A stretch of DNA of 64,000 bases, taken from assembly GCA_037893245.1 (NCBI GenBank), contig JBAIAA010000776.1, positions 124,001-188,000 of the forward strand. The letters run 5' to 3'. Below the pieces are notes generated by a model. It made no database searches, had not been told where the DNA came from, and worked only from the letters and a program-made list of their open reading frames with translations. Position numbers and translations under genes: made by a program. The DNA comes from Crossaster papposus (lineage: Eukaryota; Echinodermata; Asteroidea; Velatida; Solasteridae). Shown here piece by piece: positions 44,385 through 56,700 of the stretch; position 1 is the stretch's first letter; every line of letters starts with the position of its first letter.

Positions 44385-45160
44385 AAATCCACCCATTCCT
44401 GATAATTCAGGCAATTACCAATGGTGTATCCTACCTTTACATCCACCCATTCCTGATAATTCAAGCAATTACCAATGGTGTGTATCCTACCTTTAGATCC
44501 AACCATTCCTGATAATTCAAGCAATTACCAATGGTGTATCCTACCTTTACATCCACCCATTCATGATAATTCAAGCAATTACCAATGGTGTATCATATAC
44601 CTTTACATCCACCCGTTCCTGATAATTCAAGCAATTACCAATAGTGTGTATCCTACCTTTACATCCACCCATTTCTGATAATTCAAGAAATTACCAATGG
44701 TGTACACGGTACCTTTACATCTACCCATTCCTGATAATTCAAGCAATTACCAATGGTGTATCCTACCTTTAGATCCACCCATTTCTGATAATTCAAGCAA
44801 TTACCAATGGTGTATCCTACCTTTAGATCCACCCATTTCTGATAATTCAAGCAATTACCAATGGTGTATCCTATGCGTTTACATCCACCCATTCCTGATA
44901 ATTCAAGCAGTTACCAATGGTGTATCCTACCTTTAGATCCACCCATTCCTGATAATTAAAGCAATTACCAATGGTGTATCCTACCTTTAGATCCACCCAT
45001 TTCTGATAATTCAAGCAATTACCAATGGTGTATCCTATGCGTTTACATCCACCCATTCCTGATAATTCAAGCAGTTACCAATGGTGTATCCTACCTTTAG
45101 ATCCACCCATTCCTGATAATTTAAGCAATTACCAATGGTGTGTCATACCTTTAATCAATG
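44385..45160. repeat. ~58 bp satellite array derived from a MITE C terminus
   Basis: About 13 tandem copies of a unit that reads ATCCACCCATTCCTGATAAT, TCAAGCAATTACCAATGGTG, TATCCTACCTTTAG. This is the terminal ~58 bp of family C. The array is continuous on its left (44250-44384) with a family C body (GAACGCCGGTTTTCTTG, TCGGCATCCATGATTG), so the element end has expanded in place. Confidence 0.93.
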
Positions 45161-47084
45161 TGTTTAAGCATGCACGTTTCCACTAATGTAATCAAACCGA
45201 TGTATGCAGTAATACAACACGTTAAGCTGCTCATCATCATACGAAAGAAGAAGACATACACGTGTCGTAACGAATAACAAAATATCCGTCAACTATGTGA
45301 AGACGGACGTATCTGGCATGATACACACGCGACAGATGTCAGCCTCTTTTCACATAACACAACCCGTATCAACGTCACTTCCATGAGAGAAAAAAAACAC
45401 TGATGCGCGCGAGTGGCCAACATCGATCCCCCAAATTCGCCGTGTGGAGTGCCAGCCGTGACCTCGCATCCAGGCACTTGTTAGTTCTCTTGACATGAAA
45501 CATTAGACTCTTCTCGAGAAGCAAAATGCACATTATTACAGACCCCGGATGAATCTGTGTAGATCGAGTAAATTAAAGAACTCACTCAACGTACACAATT
45601 TTTGTTCCATTTCAATCCCGGGCTTGTGTGGACATTAATTGTTTTGTTTTTCGTGTATACGTTTTACAAAAACCGGAGAAAATTATACTCGCGCCGTAAA
45701 AACTCTTTCAATTCAACCCGAATGTTTGATCATGAATTCCCTATACTCCTCTTTATTTTGTGTACATGGGCAAGTCTCCACAACGTCTTCACTGTGCGGA
45801 CATCCTTGTGTGGACATCGTTAGAGGTCCACACAGTGACTGCACTGTAACCAAAGGCAACGGTAACCAACGAAGCTCCCCTTGTTTACAACCATTTTAAA
45901 GTAAAATATTTTTTGTGTGCAAAACTACATTTTGTGTAAACCTGCAAAACCAAACTGATCAAATGCTCAAGTTCATTTCACATTCATGTATTGAAGAGTT
46001 GTGTGCGCATGGGCCCTTTCTTTAAAACAAACGCATCAAACCCTTTTTTGATTTCAGGGCCAATCAACTGGACAATTTCAGCGAAACCGTTGTTTTGAAG
46101 TCTGTCAACTTCAAGGGTGCACCACCCTAATTGAAAGGAGAATTTCTACGCGAGGTCATTTGCATGAAATGTGCCCCCACAATTTCTTTTGAAAAAGGAT
46201 GCCGTTTGGTGAAAGAAATGATGGGATTGTGTAAATATAGCATAGGATCAACTCCCTGGTTTTTGAGCTCCAATCTGAGGGCAGACTTGACAAAATTACG
46301 GTTGAAAAATGGGTCCTAATTGCCCTAGAACGTGGAGGGATGCCATTTGTAAAATGGCTGCTTGCAGGCTCGGGAAGTATCACTTTTCGGGAGGTGAGTT
46401 TCATTTAGTGTGAATATTAAAAAATGTAATTGGCTAACCTACTAAAAATTGAAAAGGAATGGAAAGATAAAGACCAAGACAATAATCTGATTGTTGTTTG
46501 AGAAACCCCAGTGACGTCGGTGTGCATGAAACTTGGTCGTGAACATTGTTGATTTTACACTGTTTCCAATGGGACTTGAATTAGGATGGTGCACCCTATA
46601 GTCATCTATATACATGCAAGTGTGCATTGGCTGCTCGTTATGTTCAATGACCAATAAACCACTTATGCCGATCGACCTTGCCACCATGGCATGGCACACA
46701 ACAGACAGTTAATGCACAACGACGCAAAAAAAACTTCTCGGTGGTTCTGACGACCAAATTGAGTTACCCACTCATCTCATTATAGCAGTACACGTATACA
46801 TCAAATTGACTTTGCGATGCACTCGCCTGCGGAGTACAATGGTCTCGTTTCATATACTATCTTTGCACGCGCATAATAATGACTATGTGACGTAAAATAA
46901 TTTCAAACGAAGGTGGGAATAAAATGAAAACAAACTTTAAAGGGCAAATGACTCTTAATACTATGAGCCTTTTTGTGTGTTATTTCACTAGAAAATAAGG
47001 ACATTTCTCAACTTTATTAGTTTGTTGGAAAACAACTTCAATTGGTGAAATAAGGCCATTGTTTTTTAAGATCTCCCGCCAACC

Positions 47085-47205
47085 ATGATCTGCATCATGC
47101 TGTATGTTGCCCTGTATATGTTTGTTTCTTGTACACAGTCATTATGTCTCTGAAGAAGATCTTGTTAAGATCGAAATATTAGGCCCTCTTAACTTATTTG
47201 ATTTG
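47085..47205 (+). mobile_element. dispersed retroelement-type fragment, copy 2
   Basis: Near-copy of 14765-14885: CATGCTGTATGTTGCCCTGT, CTGAAGAAGATCTTGTTAAG, ATCGAAATATTAGGCCC, CTTAACTTATTTGATT. Confidence 0.65.
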
Positions 47206-47404
47206 TATATTTCAGGTCATTCCAGCCAGTAAGCAGTTTGCAGCAGTTTTAATCTTATTTAATATTTACAACAAAAGCTTTCCGAAGTTACTATTTACAC
47301 ATTTATACATTGAATTATTTAATATGCGCATTATATTATAACACAAATAGCATTTTTTTTCTGTCACTTGATTCAATCATGTCATTTTACTTTGCATTCT
47401 TCAG

Positions 47405-47652
47405 ACATCGTCCTAAGTGTTTTAATTCTAATTTCATTAGTAAGCTCCATTGCCTTTTTTTTGTATATCTTTGAAAAAATCTCCGCGGATGCTAAATTCC
47501 AACGAGCGCCAATGGACGTTCAAGGCGGGACGCCCGCGACGCAAACCCCCGGGGCGCCTCCGAGGCTCAGACGGCCGAACCACGGACTTCCAGCTGGGAG
47601 TGAATTAGTAGCAAAAAAAACCCACCTCAACATAAACGGCAGCATTTACTGA
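47405..47652 (+). CDS. possible terminal exon of an unrecognised single-pass membrane protein
   Basis: A pyrimidine-rich CATTCTTCAG acceptor precedes an open frame with one hydrophobic span (LSVLILISLVSSIAFFLYIF), then a juxtamembrane EKISADAKFQ and a Pro/Gly-rich polar tail ending INGSIY before TGA. Codon GC content jumps in the tail compared with its AT-rich surroundings, which favours real coding. No upstream exon was identified and I recognise no family. It could equally be chance. Confidence 0.3.
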
Positions 47653-47869
47653 CAGAACCTTTCAAGCCTTGTTTTAGTGCGATCATTAAACTTGTTTTGT
47701 TAATGGCCTTTTACATTTGCCATGAAAATTGACAAGTCCTGACGATAATCTCTCACTTTAACTTTGGACAAAAACTGTAATGGTTCCGAGATTGGCAAAG
47801 AGTTTTTTGTTATTAATGTTAACGTACCTGGTCCCGTTACAACAGAACTGCAAGTTCTATACCAGGGGC

Positions 47870-48112
47870 CAATTTCATAGAGCTGTTAAGCACACAAATT
47901 TGCTTAGCACCACAAATTCTTGCTCAAAAATAACGGGTTGCCAGCCAAAACTCCATGTGCATTTCATGCTAAGCAAAAACCAACTGAATATAACTCGGAA
48001 ACAATATATGTTACCTAAACATTTGGTTTGTAACCCTGTTTTTGACAAGGAGGAATTTTCATGCTAAGCATCTTTTTGTGCTTAACAGCTCTATGAAATT
48101 GGCCCCAGTTGT
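47870..48112. mobile_element. MITE family A copy
   Basis: CAGGGGCCAATTTCATAGAG to AGCTCTATGAAATTGGCCCC. Confidence 0.92.
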
Positions 48113-49639
48113 CTTAGGATGGTAATTAACTGCACGTGGAGGTGCTGCAGTTTTTAATAACTCAATAAGAAATGCACTCATCAACGGTAACAACAAATTA
48201 ATTAATTACCTACAAACTTCGGAAACAAAACAGGATAACAAGTGGTGTTTTCCCTTATTTTTCGGGATACATCATTTTGCAGCCCTTCGGAATTATGTGT
48301 CAGCTTTGTGGACAGATCGACTTATAATTATAACGTTCGGAACAGATCCCCGGAAATTGGGGAAAATTGTAATTATGCTCACTCGCAAGTCTCAATCGAA
48401 ACAGGTAATAATTATCAACTTTTTAAACGACAGAATATGTACCTTGCTAAACGCTCAACCAGTTGAAGGGGCAGTATACATTTTGCAACTATCCAAAAAA
48501 GTCACAAACCAAATTATATTTCAAAAGCTTACTTGCTGTAAAGATATTAAAAAGACTATAAATTGTGGCATGCTGTCATCTTGAAGAAAAAAATACAAGA
48601 AATCCAAAAATACGTCCCAGAGAAGCATTTTTGGAATACCTAATGGTTAAAAATCGAAATCTTACAATATTGTAGCTAAAACTTCGTCAGGATAGTTGTC
48701 AAGCACAATTTTTTTCGATTTTGAGCACTTTTAAAAATGCGCAACCAACAAATTTGTATGCCCTTTAAATTAGTCTGCACATTCTCTGCAGTTGCCGGGT
48801 ATTTCAATTACGATAAAGCGCATGCATATTTGATTCATTCCAAGCAAAATAAGTCATGGGCCGTGAACCATAATTAACATTATTGTTTCTCTAGTATTAT
48901 TGACCAATCTTACATCGTTAATAAACAAACGTACAAATACAAAACTGATTCTTCACCACCGATACAAAATAAGGCTGGTATTTGTCTATTTTGTCTGTTG
49001 TCTCTTTTGTCTATTGTCGTTTCTTGTCGCCATTACAATTGCAATGTCGACAAGAATAAATGACAGTTTTAGTGTCAATTTCATCGCCATTTGTAGGGCT
49101 TATTATTACCTTACCTTAAAATGTTGTGTCAGGCTACTCATCGCCTCTCGAAGTGTGTTGCAAAACTTCGGGTAAAAACCGAATTGAACAACGACGCTTC
49201 AGAAACAACGGTGCAGTCGCAACACTGAGATGAGATCCGAAATGCTTGACATCAAAGGTAAAACTTGCTGGTGTTAATTTCGACAGAACAACAGAACACC
49301 GAACCCAGAACAGCTCCGATTTAGTCTGCGGTACTCTCCCGTGAAAAACCCAAAGAATCCTGGCGTAATTAGGAAAAGCATGGAGGATGGGAGGAGTGAC
49401 AGATGCGCTGTGTGGTGAACTGTATGCTCAATGATGTTTCCTCGTGTACGTGTAGGCACGCGCGTCACAGAAGTGTGTTTTGAGTGACAATGAAAACACT
49501 GCTTCCTCATTGGCTGTTTACGCGTACACTGACTCCTGCGCACAGCTGTCAATACAATGTTGCACGTTGCATGTTGGCGCATATCCAACCAATGGAGTTT
49601 ATCCAACCACTGACTTGCGTACAGTCTAGTTCACCTGGG

Positions 49640-49920
49640 CAAGCTTGGGAAACCCAGGGCCATTTTCCAAACCCCCCGGTTATTTAGCTCCGTTTCCGGC
49701 TACACCACCCATGCCAAACTGCACGAACGAAGCCAAAACAGAGACAAAGCTGGGGTTTGGAAACGGCCCGGTGTATGCTCACTGGGCCGTGTCAAAATTC
49801 CTTGAATGCAGTTTGAAATTGCGCACACGTACACGTCTATGGGAAGTGGCTGCAGTCGCTACCATAGACTCGTATGTAATGCCAAGCCCTAGCCATGTAA
49901 TTCGGACACGGCCTTAGAGC
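49640..49920. repeat. diverged dispersed repeat
   Basis: AACTGCACGAACGAAGCCAAAACAGAGACAAAG-type block (in pieces: AACTGCACGAACGAAG, AACAGAGACAAAGCTG) recurs diverged near 28780-28825. The right part (GTGGCTGCAGTCGCTACC, GACTCGTATGTAAT) recurs near 25810-25870. Confidence 0.5.
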
Positions 49921-50243
49921 TCAAGTAGCAATGTCACAACGAGTCAACACACTTCAGGAGGCGATGCCTAATTGCCTATCCTTACACCAAATTTCAAGGT
50001 ATAATGTGACAGAATACTTGACAAAACGACACCGTACAACGGCGCGTTAGGTATAGTACTAGTACCATGAAGGAATTCCTCTTGCTACTACTTGTATACC
50101 CAGCACGATATGTGGCAGAGGGGTACCCCCCTCTTATCCCTATACTTTATACCCACTCAACACTATTATAACCTAACCCATCCCCCCTTGAAACCTAAAA
50201 GGAATTCCTGAGATTCCGGGAACACAATGGTCAACACAAAAGA

Positions 50244-50277
50244 GGGGGGGGGGGGGGTGGGGGGGGGGGGGGGGGGT
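50244..50277. repeat. poly-G tract
   Basis: Two G runs of about 13 and 18 separated by a T. Confidence 0.9.
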
Positions 50278-50462
50278 GTTTCTCTGCCACATTTCGCGCT
50301 TCATATGACTACTAGTACTACTTGCTTGAAGTTACACACGGGTCTATAATAACAACTACAACCAGTCCCCATAGAGGTTTTATTTGTTTATGTTACTACT
50401 TGAGCTGGGGGAAGTTATAATTGAACAATAGTAAATAAACTTTCGTACAACCCGATGATAAA

Positions 50463-50628
50463 TGTGACCAAGCACGAGTAAATGGGACACTTTGAGGCAA
50501 AAATGAAAATTGAGATTTTGATTTCATCATTTAAAGCTCGTTTACCTTTAAATGGTGAAATCAAAATCTCAAATTTAATTTTTGCCTCAAAGTGTCTCAT
50601 TTACTCGTGCTGGGTCACAAATACGCTC
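50463..50628. mobile_element. near-perfect palindromic element
   Basis: Two ~75 bp arms (GACCAAGCACGAGTAAATGG...GATTTCATCATTTAAAG and complement ending GAGTAAATG complement...GTGCTGGGTCAC) with a ~10 bp loop. The half copy at 31958 shows that it is dispersed. Confidence 0.88.
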
Positions 50629-50967
50629 AACTTCCAAAATTCAGGATTTTTTTTTTATATAACTAAGGTGTTTGAGACACACATGAAACTTATGATTATT
50701 TCATCATGTTTCGGTTTCTGTTTAGTTTTGTGGGGGAATGGGGATAACCAATAACTTTGGGAAGAAATACTTATGATTCCCCGTAAATCATTGTCCTGTG
50801 ACCCATCGCCCAAAATGACGTCGCAGCTCCATTCAAAAAAGAGAGGACTTTTATGGCCCAATTTCATTCGAATTTTACAGTAACACAAGCTGGCATCCCT
50901 GTGCACGACTTCCACCCTTTTGTTTTTACAAGCCCTCAAGTTCATGGCCCACAAAATGCTCTTAATT

Positions 50968-51212
50968 AACCAGTTCGCGCGGGGATTATTTTAACATCAC
51001 CGAGCCGAGGGGCGGGATTATTTTTAACGAAACTCGATCCGAAGCGGGTTCAGGCCGATAGTGTGCCGAGAAGCACACCAACATATTTCTGGCCTTGCTC
51101 GCCGCTGACAGACATTTCCGAACTTGAACTTGGCGTGTGTATGCGTCATCCGTTTTGTATTTGGAGATAACTTTGCGTTTATATACGTCATCCGGCGCGA
51201 ACTGGTTAAACA
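50968..51212. mobile_element. MITE family H copy
   Basis: Inverted ends TTAACCAGTTCGCGCGGGGA and GGCGCGAACTGGTTAA. Interior has AAAACTCGATCCGAAG-type and TTTCTGGCCTTGCTC blocks shared with 55850-56090 and 62275-62483. Confidence 0.9.
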
Positions 51213-52049
51213 GCAAAGAAATTAAGTGAGGGCATGCAAATCAGCCGTGATTAGGCCAGCGTAGGCAATTTTCGGGCTAACAAACATTCTTGTGACTTCT
51301 TCTCAGCCAATTTTAGCTTCCGAAAAAAACCATGAAAATATTTTTAAATTGGGTCAAGCTCTACTTAAACGAATAAACTGTCGAGTTTATATAAAATGTA
51401 GACGAATTCAAGACACATCGAGCAAATATAATTATTTATAAATCACCTTGATGTCAAGGTAGTAAATACGGGGTTTCCGAGTGTGGCATGCCTAATCAAT
51501 CTTATTTAATTAGTTTGGACGTTAATGAATGCGGATGGTATGAAATATATTGGCAAACATTGTAGTCTGCGCTATACATTAGAATCATCAAAGTTCGATA
51601 TCGTTGAAGGGTACTCGCAAAGTAATCGATTCGATGTACATATAGTCCATGATGCTGTACTAGCTCAGTATATCTGAAATAAAGGACATACAAAGCAAGA
51701 TATGGGACGGAGAGAACCACTTTTTAGGTTTTTAGAGGGGTGCGTTAGGTAACAATAGTCTAGAGAGTGTATAGGTATGGGGGACTTAAGATGGATGTCC
51801 ATCGGTCCCATTATCTTGCTGGGTATAATACAGTTCGTCGATAACTTTGCCGTTCTAGATTGCCAAATATTTTTTTTTTGTAATCTCAAGCTGACATCAC
51901 AAAGGGAAATAATGTAATCTATTCTGGCTACAGAATGAAAATCCGTTTGCACATGTACATTTTTAGGCCCTATTTTGATTATTTTCACGTTAATTTTATA
52001 CTGCGATATTTACATGTACATATTTCAGGTACCGTCAAGGGAGGAAACG

Positions 52050-52302
52050 GAGCAGGGGCAAATTTCATAGAGCTGCTAAGCACACATATTTGCTTAGCAC
52101 AAAAAGTCTTGCTCATTAAAAACAGGTTACCAGCCAAAATTATACGGATTTTTCATGCTAAGCTAAAAACCAGCTGATTATCAATCGAAAACAATAAAGA
52201 TCACGTGAACATTTGGTCTGTAACCTTGTTTTTGCCAAGGACAAATTTTCATGCTAAGCAAATTTGTGTGCTTAGCAGCTCTATGAAATTGGCCCCTGGC
52301 CC
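52050..52302. mobile_element. MITE family A copy
   Basis: GGGGCAAATTTCATAGAGCT to CTCTATGAAATTGGCCCCTG. Confidence 0.92.
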
Positions 52303-52734
52303 TAAGTCTTGGCTCAGAGTAGCTCAGTATGTGTGCATAATGCACTCGGTAGCGGTCCAATGACGCTAAATTAGCGTTTGTAAACAACAAATTCGCGTTA
52401 AACTAGAACTTTTACAGTACATTTACGTTTCTTGTGCACGCGAAAGAAACAAGCGAGTAAACGACTTAAATTTTTTTTCCTCAAAACATTTTTATTTCTT
52501 ACTCGGAAATGAGTTCGCTTTACATGATGTCATTTATATTTCAATTAAAGATTCAAAAACGCTCCAACAAAAAGCTGCAAATAACGATTGATATTTCTTT
52601 AATATTTTTTTTGACAATTTGAGGTACATCTATAACAGTACTATCATTTTACATTCAAATAAATTGTTCTGGATATGCAGCATCCTACTACAGAGAAAGG
52701 TTTCTAGAAACACCTTTTAATTAAAGATTGTATT

Positions 52735-53122
52735 AAAGGGTGGATACCCCCATTGGTAAGTGCTTGACTTATCATGAATGGATGGATTTGGGGGTTATAT
52801 TTTAGAGTAAATATCGTTTAACTGACCTGTCCAAAGTTTTACAATCATGGATGCCGAGAAAAAAGCAGAAAAAAACGGCGTTTGGCAGTTCTTGTTTTTC
52901 TTGTTTTTTTCCCGTTTTTTTCCAGAGATTGCCGTAAGGCGATCGTGATTTTTTGTTTTATAAAAAAAAAAATTGTGAACAATTACAGCATACATGTATT
53001 TAGGTAATCATTTTGCTGGATTCCTGGAATCATTATTTACTTTCAGATAAGTAAGATATTTCTTAATAATTCGGTAGTACACACTTTCGATATCTGCAAA
53101 TGGTGTATCCTGCCTTTAAACA
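52735..53122 (+). mobile_element. MITE family C copy
   Basis: AAAGGGTGGATACCCCCATT to AAATGGTGTATCCTGCCTTT, with ACAATCATGGATGCCGAG inside; full length about 388 bp. Confidence 0.88.
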
Positions 53123-53591
53123 CAGTTTCATAGCACAAGAACAAACGTTACTGAACCTTTGTTTTATCTAGTTCGTATACCAACTTCTGGGAACTCCCAT
53201 TTTTAAACATTTTATTATTCCAGTCTTCTTATGGGGTGAGCTGCGATTCTAGTCCTACTTTTGAGGCAAATGAATTATCTTTTGTGAAAGTATTTACAAA
53301 ACAGACCAGACCTCTTCTAACTATTTCAAGAAAAGCATCATTAAAGTTTGTCATTTTACCTTTATCCTGAAGCAGTCCAGGAAATAATTAGAAAGTTATA
53401 GAAAGGGCAGTTCGAGGTGGTACATTGACTTATTAGTTAAACATGACTTAAAAGGGTATGGAAAAAAGTTTACACAAGTATAATTTTTGGGTGTGAAAAA
53501 CATATTCCAACGTCAATCTCATTTCATGAGAGCCAGGACACATTCTGGAGACCAGGAGACATTTAATTTCCAATTTTTTCTTTGATAAGTC

Positions 53592-53729
53592 TTAGTTTTT
53601 GCTGTCGACATTTCCACCGTCGCTAGCAGTGGACGAAGTCTCTGTGGAGGAAGAAGTCACATATGACGAAGAGGATGAAGACTCTGAAGAGGATGATGAG
53701 GACTCGCTCGCCATGGGTGTCGATAGGAC
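53592..53729 (-). CDS. RanBP2-like terminal exon, Ser-rich
   Basis: It encodes [20 protein letters not shown], then [17 protein letters not shown] and ends VDSKN at a TAA (53592-53594). Acceptor TTGACAG. It replaces the cyclophilin domain expected at the end of vertebrate RanBP2. Confidence 0.8.
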   Translation of the reverse strand, partial: VLSTPMASESSSSSSESSSSSSYVTSSSTETSSTASDGGNVDSKN

Positions 53730-56700
53730 CTGTCAATCAACAGAGACAGTAGAAAATTGTCAGTGATTTTAACATTTACAGCGGATGCACAAAACAAAAC
53801 CAAAAAAAAAAACCCCAAAACATGAATTTGTGAAGGAACTGCATCGTTGGGTATTGGCCGAGTTGTATTCGAGTTCCCAAAAGTCCCCACAAGTTTCCAA
53901 AAGTCCCCCAAAGTCCCCACAAGTCCCCACAAGTCCCCGCAAGTCCAGGTAGAGGGCGCCAGACTCTTCGACCAGGACCTCCTCTGGTGGAAGACGTTGA
54001 AATTGTACCAGGTAGGTGGTCAGCTTTAACCAGAGTGGTATTCGAGTCCCTGCAAGTCCCCACAAGTCCCCGCAAGCCCCCACAAGTCCTTCAGTCTCAA
54101 GTCAAGTCGCTAGCTATTCAGATGAACTGTTAACAAAATCATTCCTTTGTCATTTGTTCAACCAGTTACTTGCGACTGGCTTTATGAAAGGGCTTTATGA
54201 AAGGACTTGTGACTGGACTTGTGAAAGGACTTGCAGGGACTCAAATACAACACTGGGTAATGGTCTTGTTCAAATGCATAGCAATACTGCAGTAACATTT
54301 CCTCTAGAATGTCCTTTTTATAATGTTCATTTGGCACTGTTCGACTACAACCAAAACGACACGTGCAGCTTTAGTTGTCCTTGTGGTTGCTCTATAAGTG
54401 CTTATCGTGAAGTTCCCCGATGTTGATTTGTTTGGCAGAAGAAGATCATCGCTGCTAAATGCTTATAGAGTCTGGGAAGCGGCTAAAAAACATATTGAAA
54501 TGCTTAACAGATACTTAAGTAGTGAAAGCAAAAAGTTCAATTTAAAAAAAAAATAAAAAAAAATAAAAATGCTTGAATTAATGTTTAGTTAGTCCATATT
54601 TTGTTTGCAATCGATTTTACAACTAATTAAAACAATTAATATAACAAAAAGTGTATGTACCAGCTCCTCGTTATCCTCATTATTTTCTTTTTGTTCTTCC
54701 TGTGACTCTGTTAATGTAGATGTTGCCTCCTTATCTGTACAACAGAAAAGGAAAAAAAACCATTAACATTGCATAACATTTAATAAGCTTTCCCGATCAC
54801 GAGGAGTATATTTTTATTTCTCCTGGATGGGATGCTAGTCCATCGCAGGTTACTCCTCAGTTAAATGCCGGTACCCACTTGCCCAGAGGCATGTTGAGGT
54901 GAAGCAGCTTGCCCAGGGACACAATATTATGACCAGCAGCTTATCACAAGTCACGCACCCTAAGCCACACTCCCCGACTGAATCTGGAGTAAAACTAACC
55001 TTGTTGGGGTTGCTTCCTCAATTCGGCCTGGCAATCCTCAAAGACGGTCTTGAATCGCTGGGTGGTTCCGGCCAGTTTGAACCGGACAGCCAGCTCCTCC
55101 ATCTGGGGCTTGCCGTCCGATGCATCCATGGCCTGCCACACCAGAGAGTTCTCCGAGCCGGCGTTGGGTGCCAGACACATCTCCTTGGTGATGTAGTGGT
55201 TGGCACAAACCTAACAGAAGGACTTTTTCTTTTAAAAATAATTTGGGCCGATCTTAAAATTTCAAAATCAAAATTGGCATGTCTGTAGTCATGCTAAGCT
55301 CAGTACTATCTTAGAAATAGCTTCTAATTCTTTGGAGCGATTTTACACTATACGGCACGACTCCAAAACAAGATCATGAAATTAGTGTGATACGATATTC
55401 AAATCAAAATTGGCATGTCTGTAGTCAAGCTAAGCTCAGTACTATTTTAGAAATAGCTTCTAATTTTGTAGAGCGATTTTACACTAAACAGCGCGACTCC
55501 AAAACACGATCTTGAAATTAGTGTGACACGATATTTTGACTCACCCTGAAGACCTGGTCCCGTCTCATGATGATCCGGTACTTTTCTGTCTTGGTGTTAT
55601 GAAGAATCTTGATGTCTCCGATGCCGCGGTCTTTCCATTGAGCTGTGTCCTTGTCGTAGCGGTAAAGCTTTGACCTTGAGCAGAAAAGTAGCTTCTCGCC
55701 CTCCTCACCGGTAACTTTCTCCGTCTGATATGAAAAAAAAAAAAAAAAAGGATTGTTCCCGAATCACGAGTCTCGCCTACTTTCGCGATTACCCTATTTT
55801 ACAACTTTACAATTCAAGCCCAATTTAGAACTTGACCTCAAATGACCTTTAACCAGTTCGCGCCGGATGACGAATATAAACGCAAAGTTTTCCACAGATT
55901 CAAAACGGATGACGCATAAACAAGCCACGAGCAAAGCCGGAAATGTCTGTCAGCAGCGAGCAAGGCCAGAAATGCGTGGGTGTGCTTCCCGGTACTGGCG
56001 GCCTGAACCCGCCTCGAATCGAGTTTTGTTAAAAATAAACCCGCGCGTCGGCTCGGTGATGTTAAAATAATCCCGGCGCGAACTGGTTAACCTCAGTACT
56101 TAGCCTTTACATGAATGTTACCATCTACCCTGACCCAAGTTTGAATGGAACTGGAATTAGTCTCTTTCGGAGCGTCGTTCAGGCGAGACAATTACACCAA
56201 AAGAGCATGGGTTTAGCAAGTGACAACTGACCTGTTCAGGGAGGTGGGCCACCGGTTCAAAATGGATGTCATCCCTCTCCTCCGAGACGCTGTCATCCTT
56301 GCTGCCTGCTCCTGCTGTTGCATCCTCCTTCTTGCCAATGTGGTCTGTCAGAGAAGCTGGCAATGCCTCTTCAATCGTCGGCTTCTGGGCAAAGCTGGCG
56401 TTGGCGCTTCGCAGGAGCTCCGAGAACGCCTTGGTGATGTTGGGATCACAGGATTTGGCGATGTGTAACTCGGCATTAATCTCTAAGGTAATGGAAACAG
56501 ACTTTGAGAGATCATGGGATTCGACAGAGAGTGGATGGGGGAAGTCATGCCAAAACCTTTCAGGTATGATATTAGATTTCTGTTATACAGGGTGTCTCTA
56601 AAAAAAAGTATACCCATTTTCAAATTTATATTTTTGCTGAACTACTGAATATTAAAAAAAAAGAACCAATGTCTGTGGAAAGGGTAGAATGTCCTCAGTT

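Noticed and set aside
44385..45160. CRISPR-like array
   Set aside because: Units are contiguous without unique spacers, and the host is a eukaryote; the unit is a MITE end.
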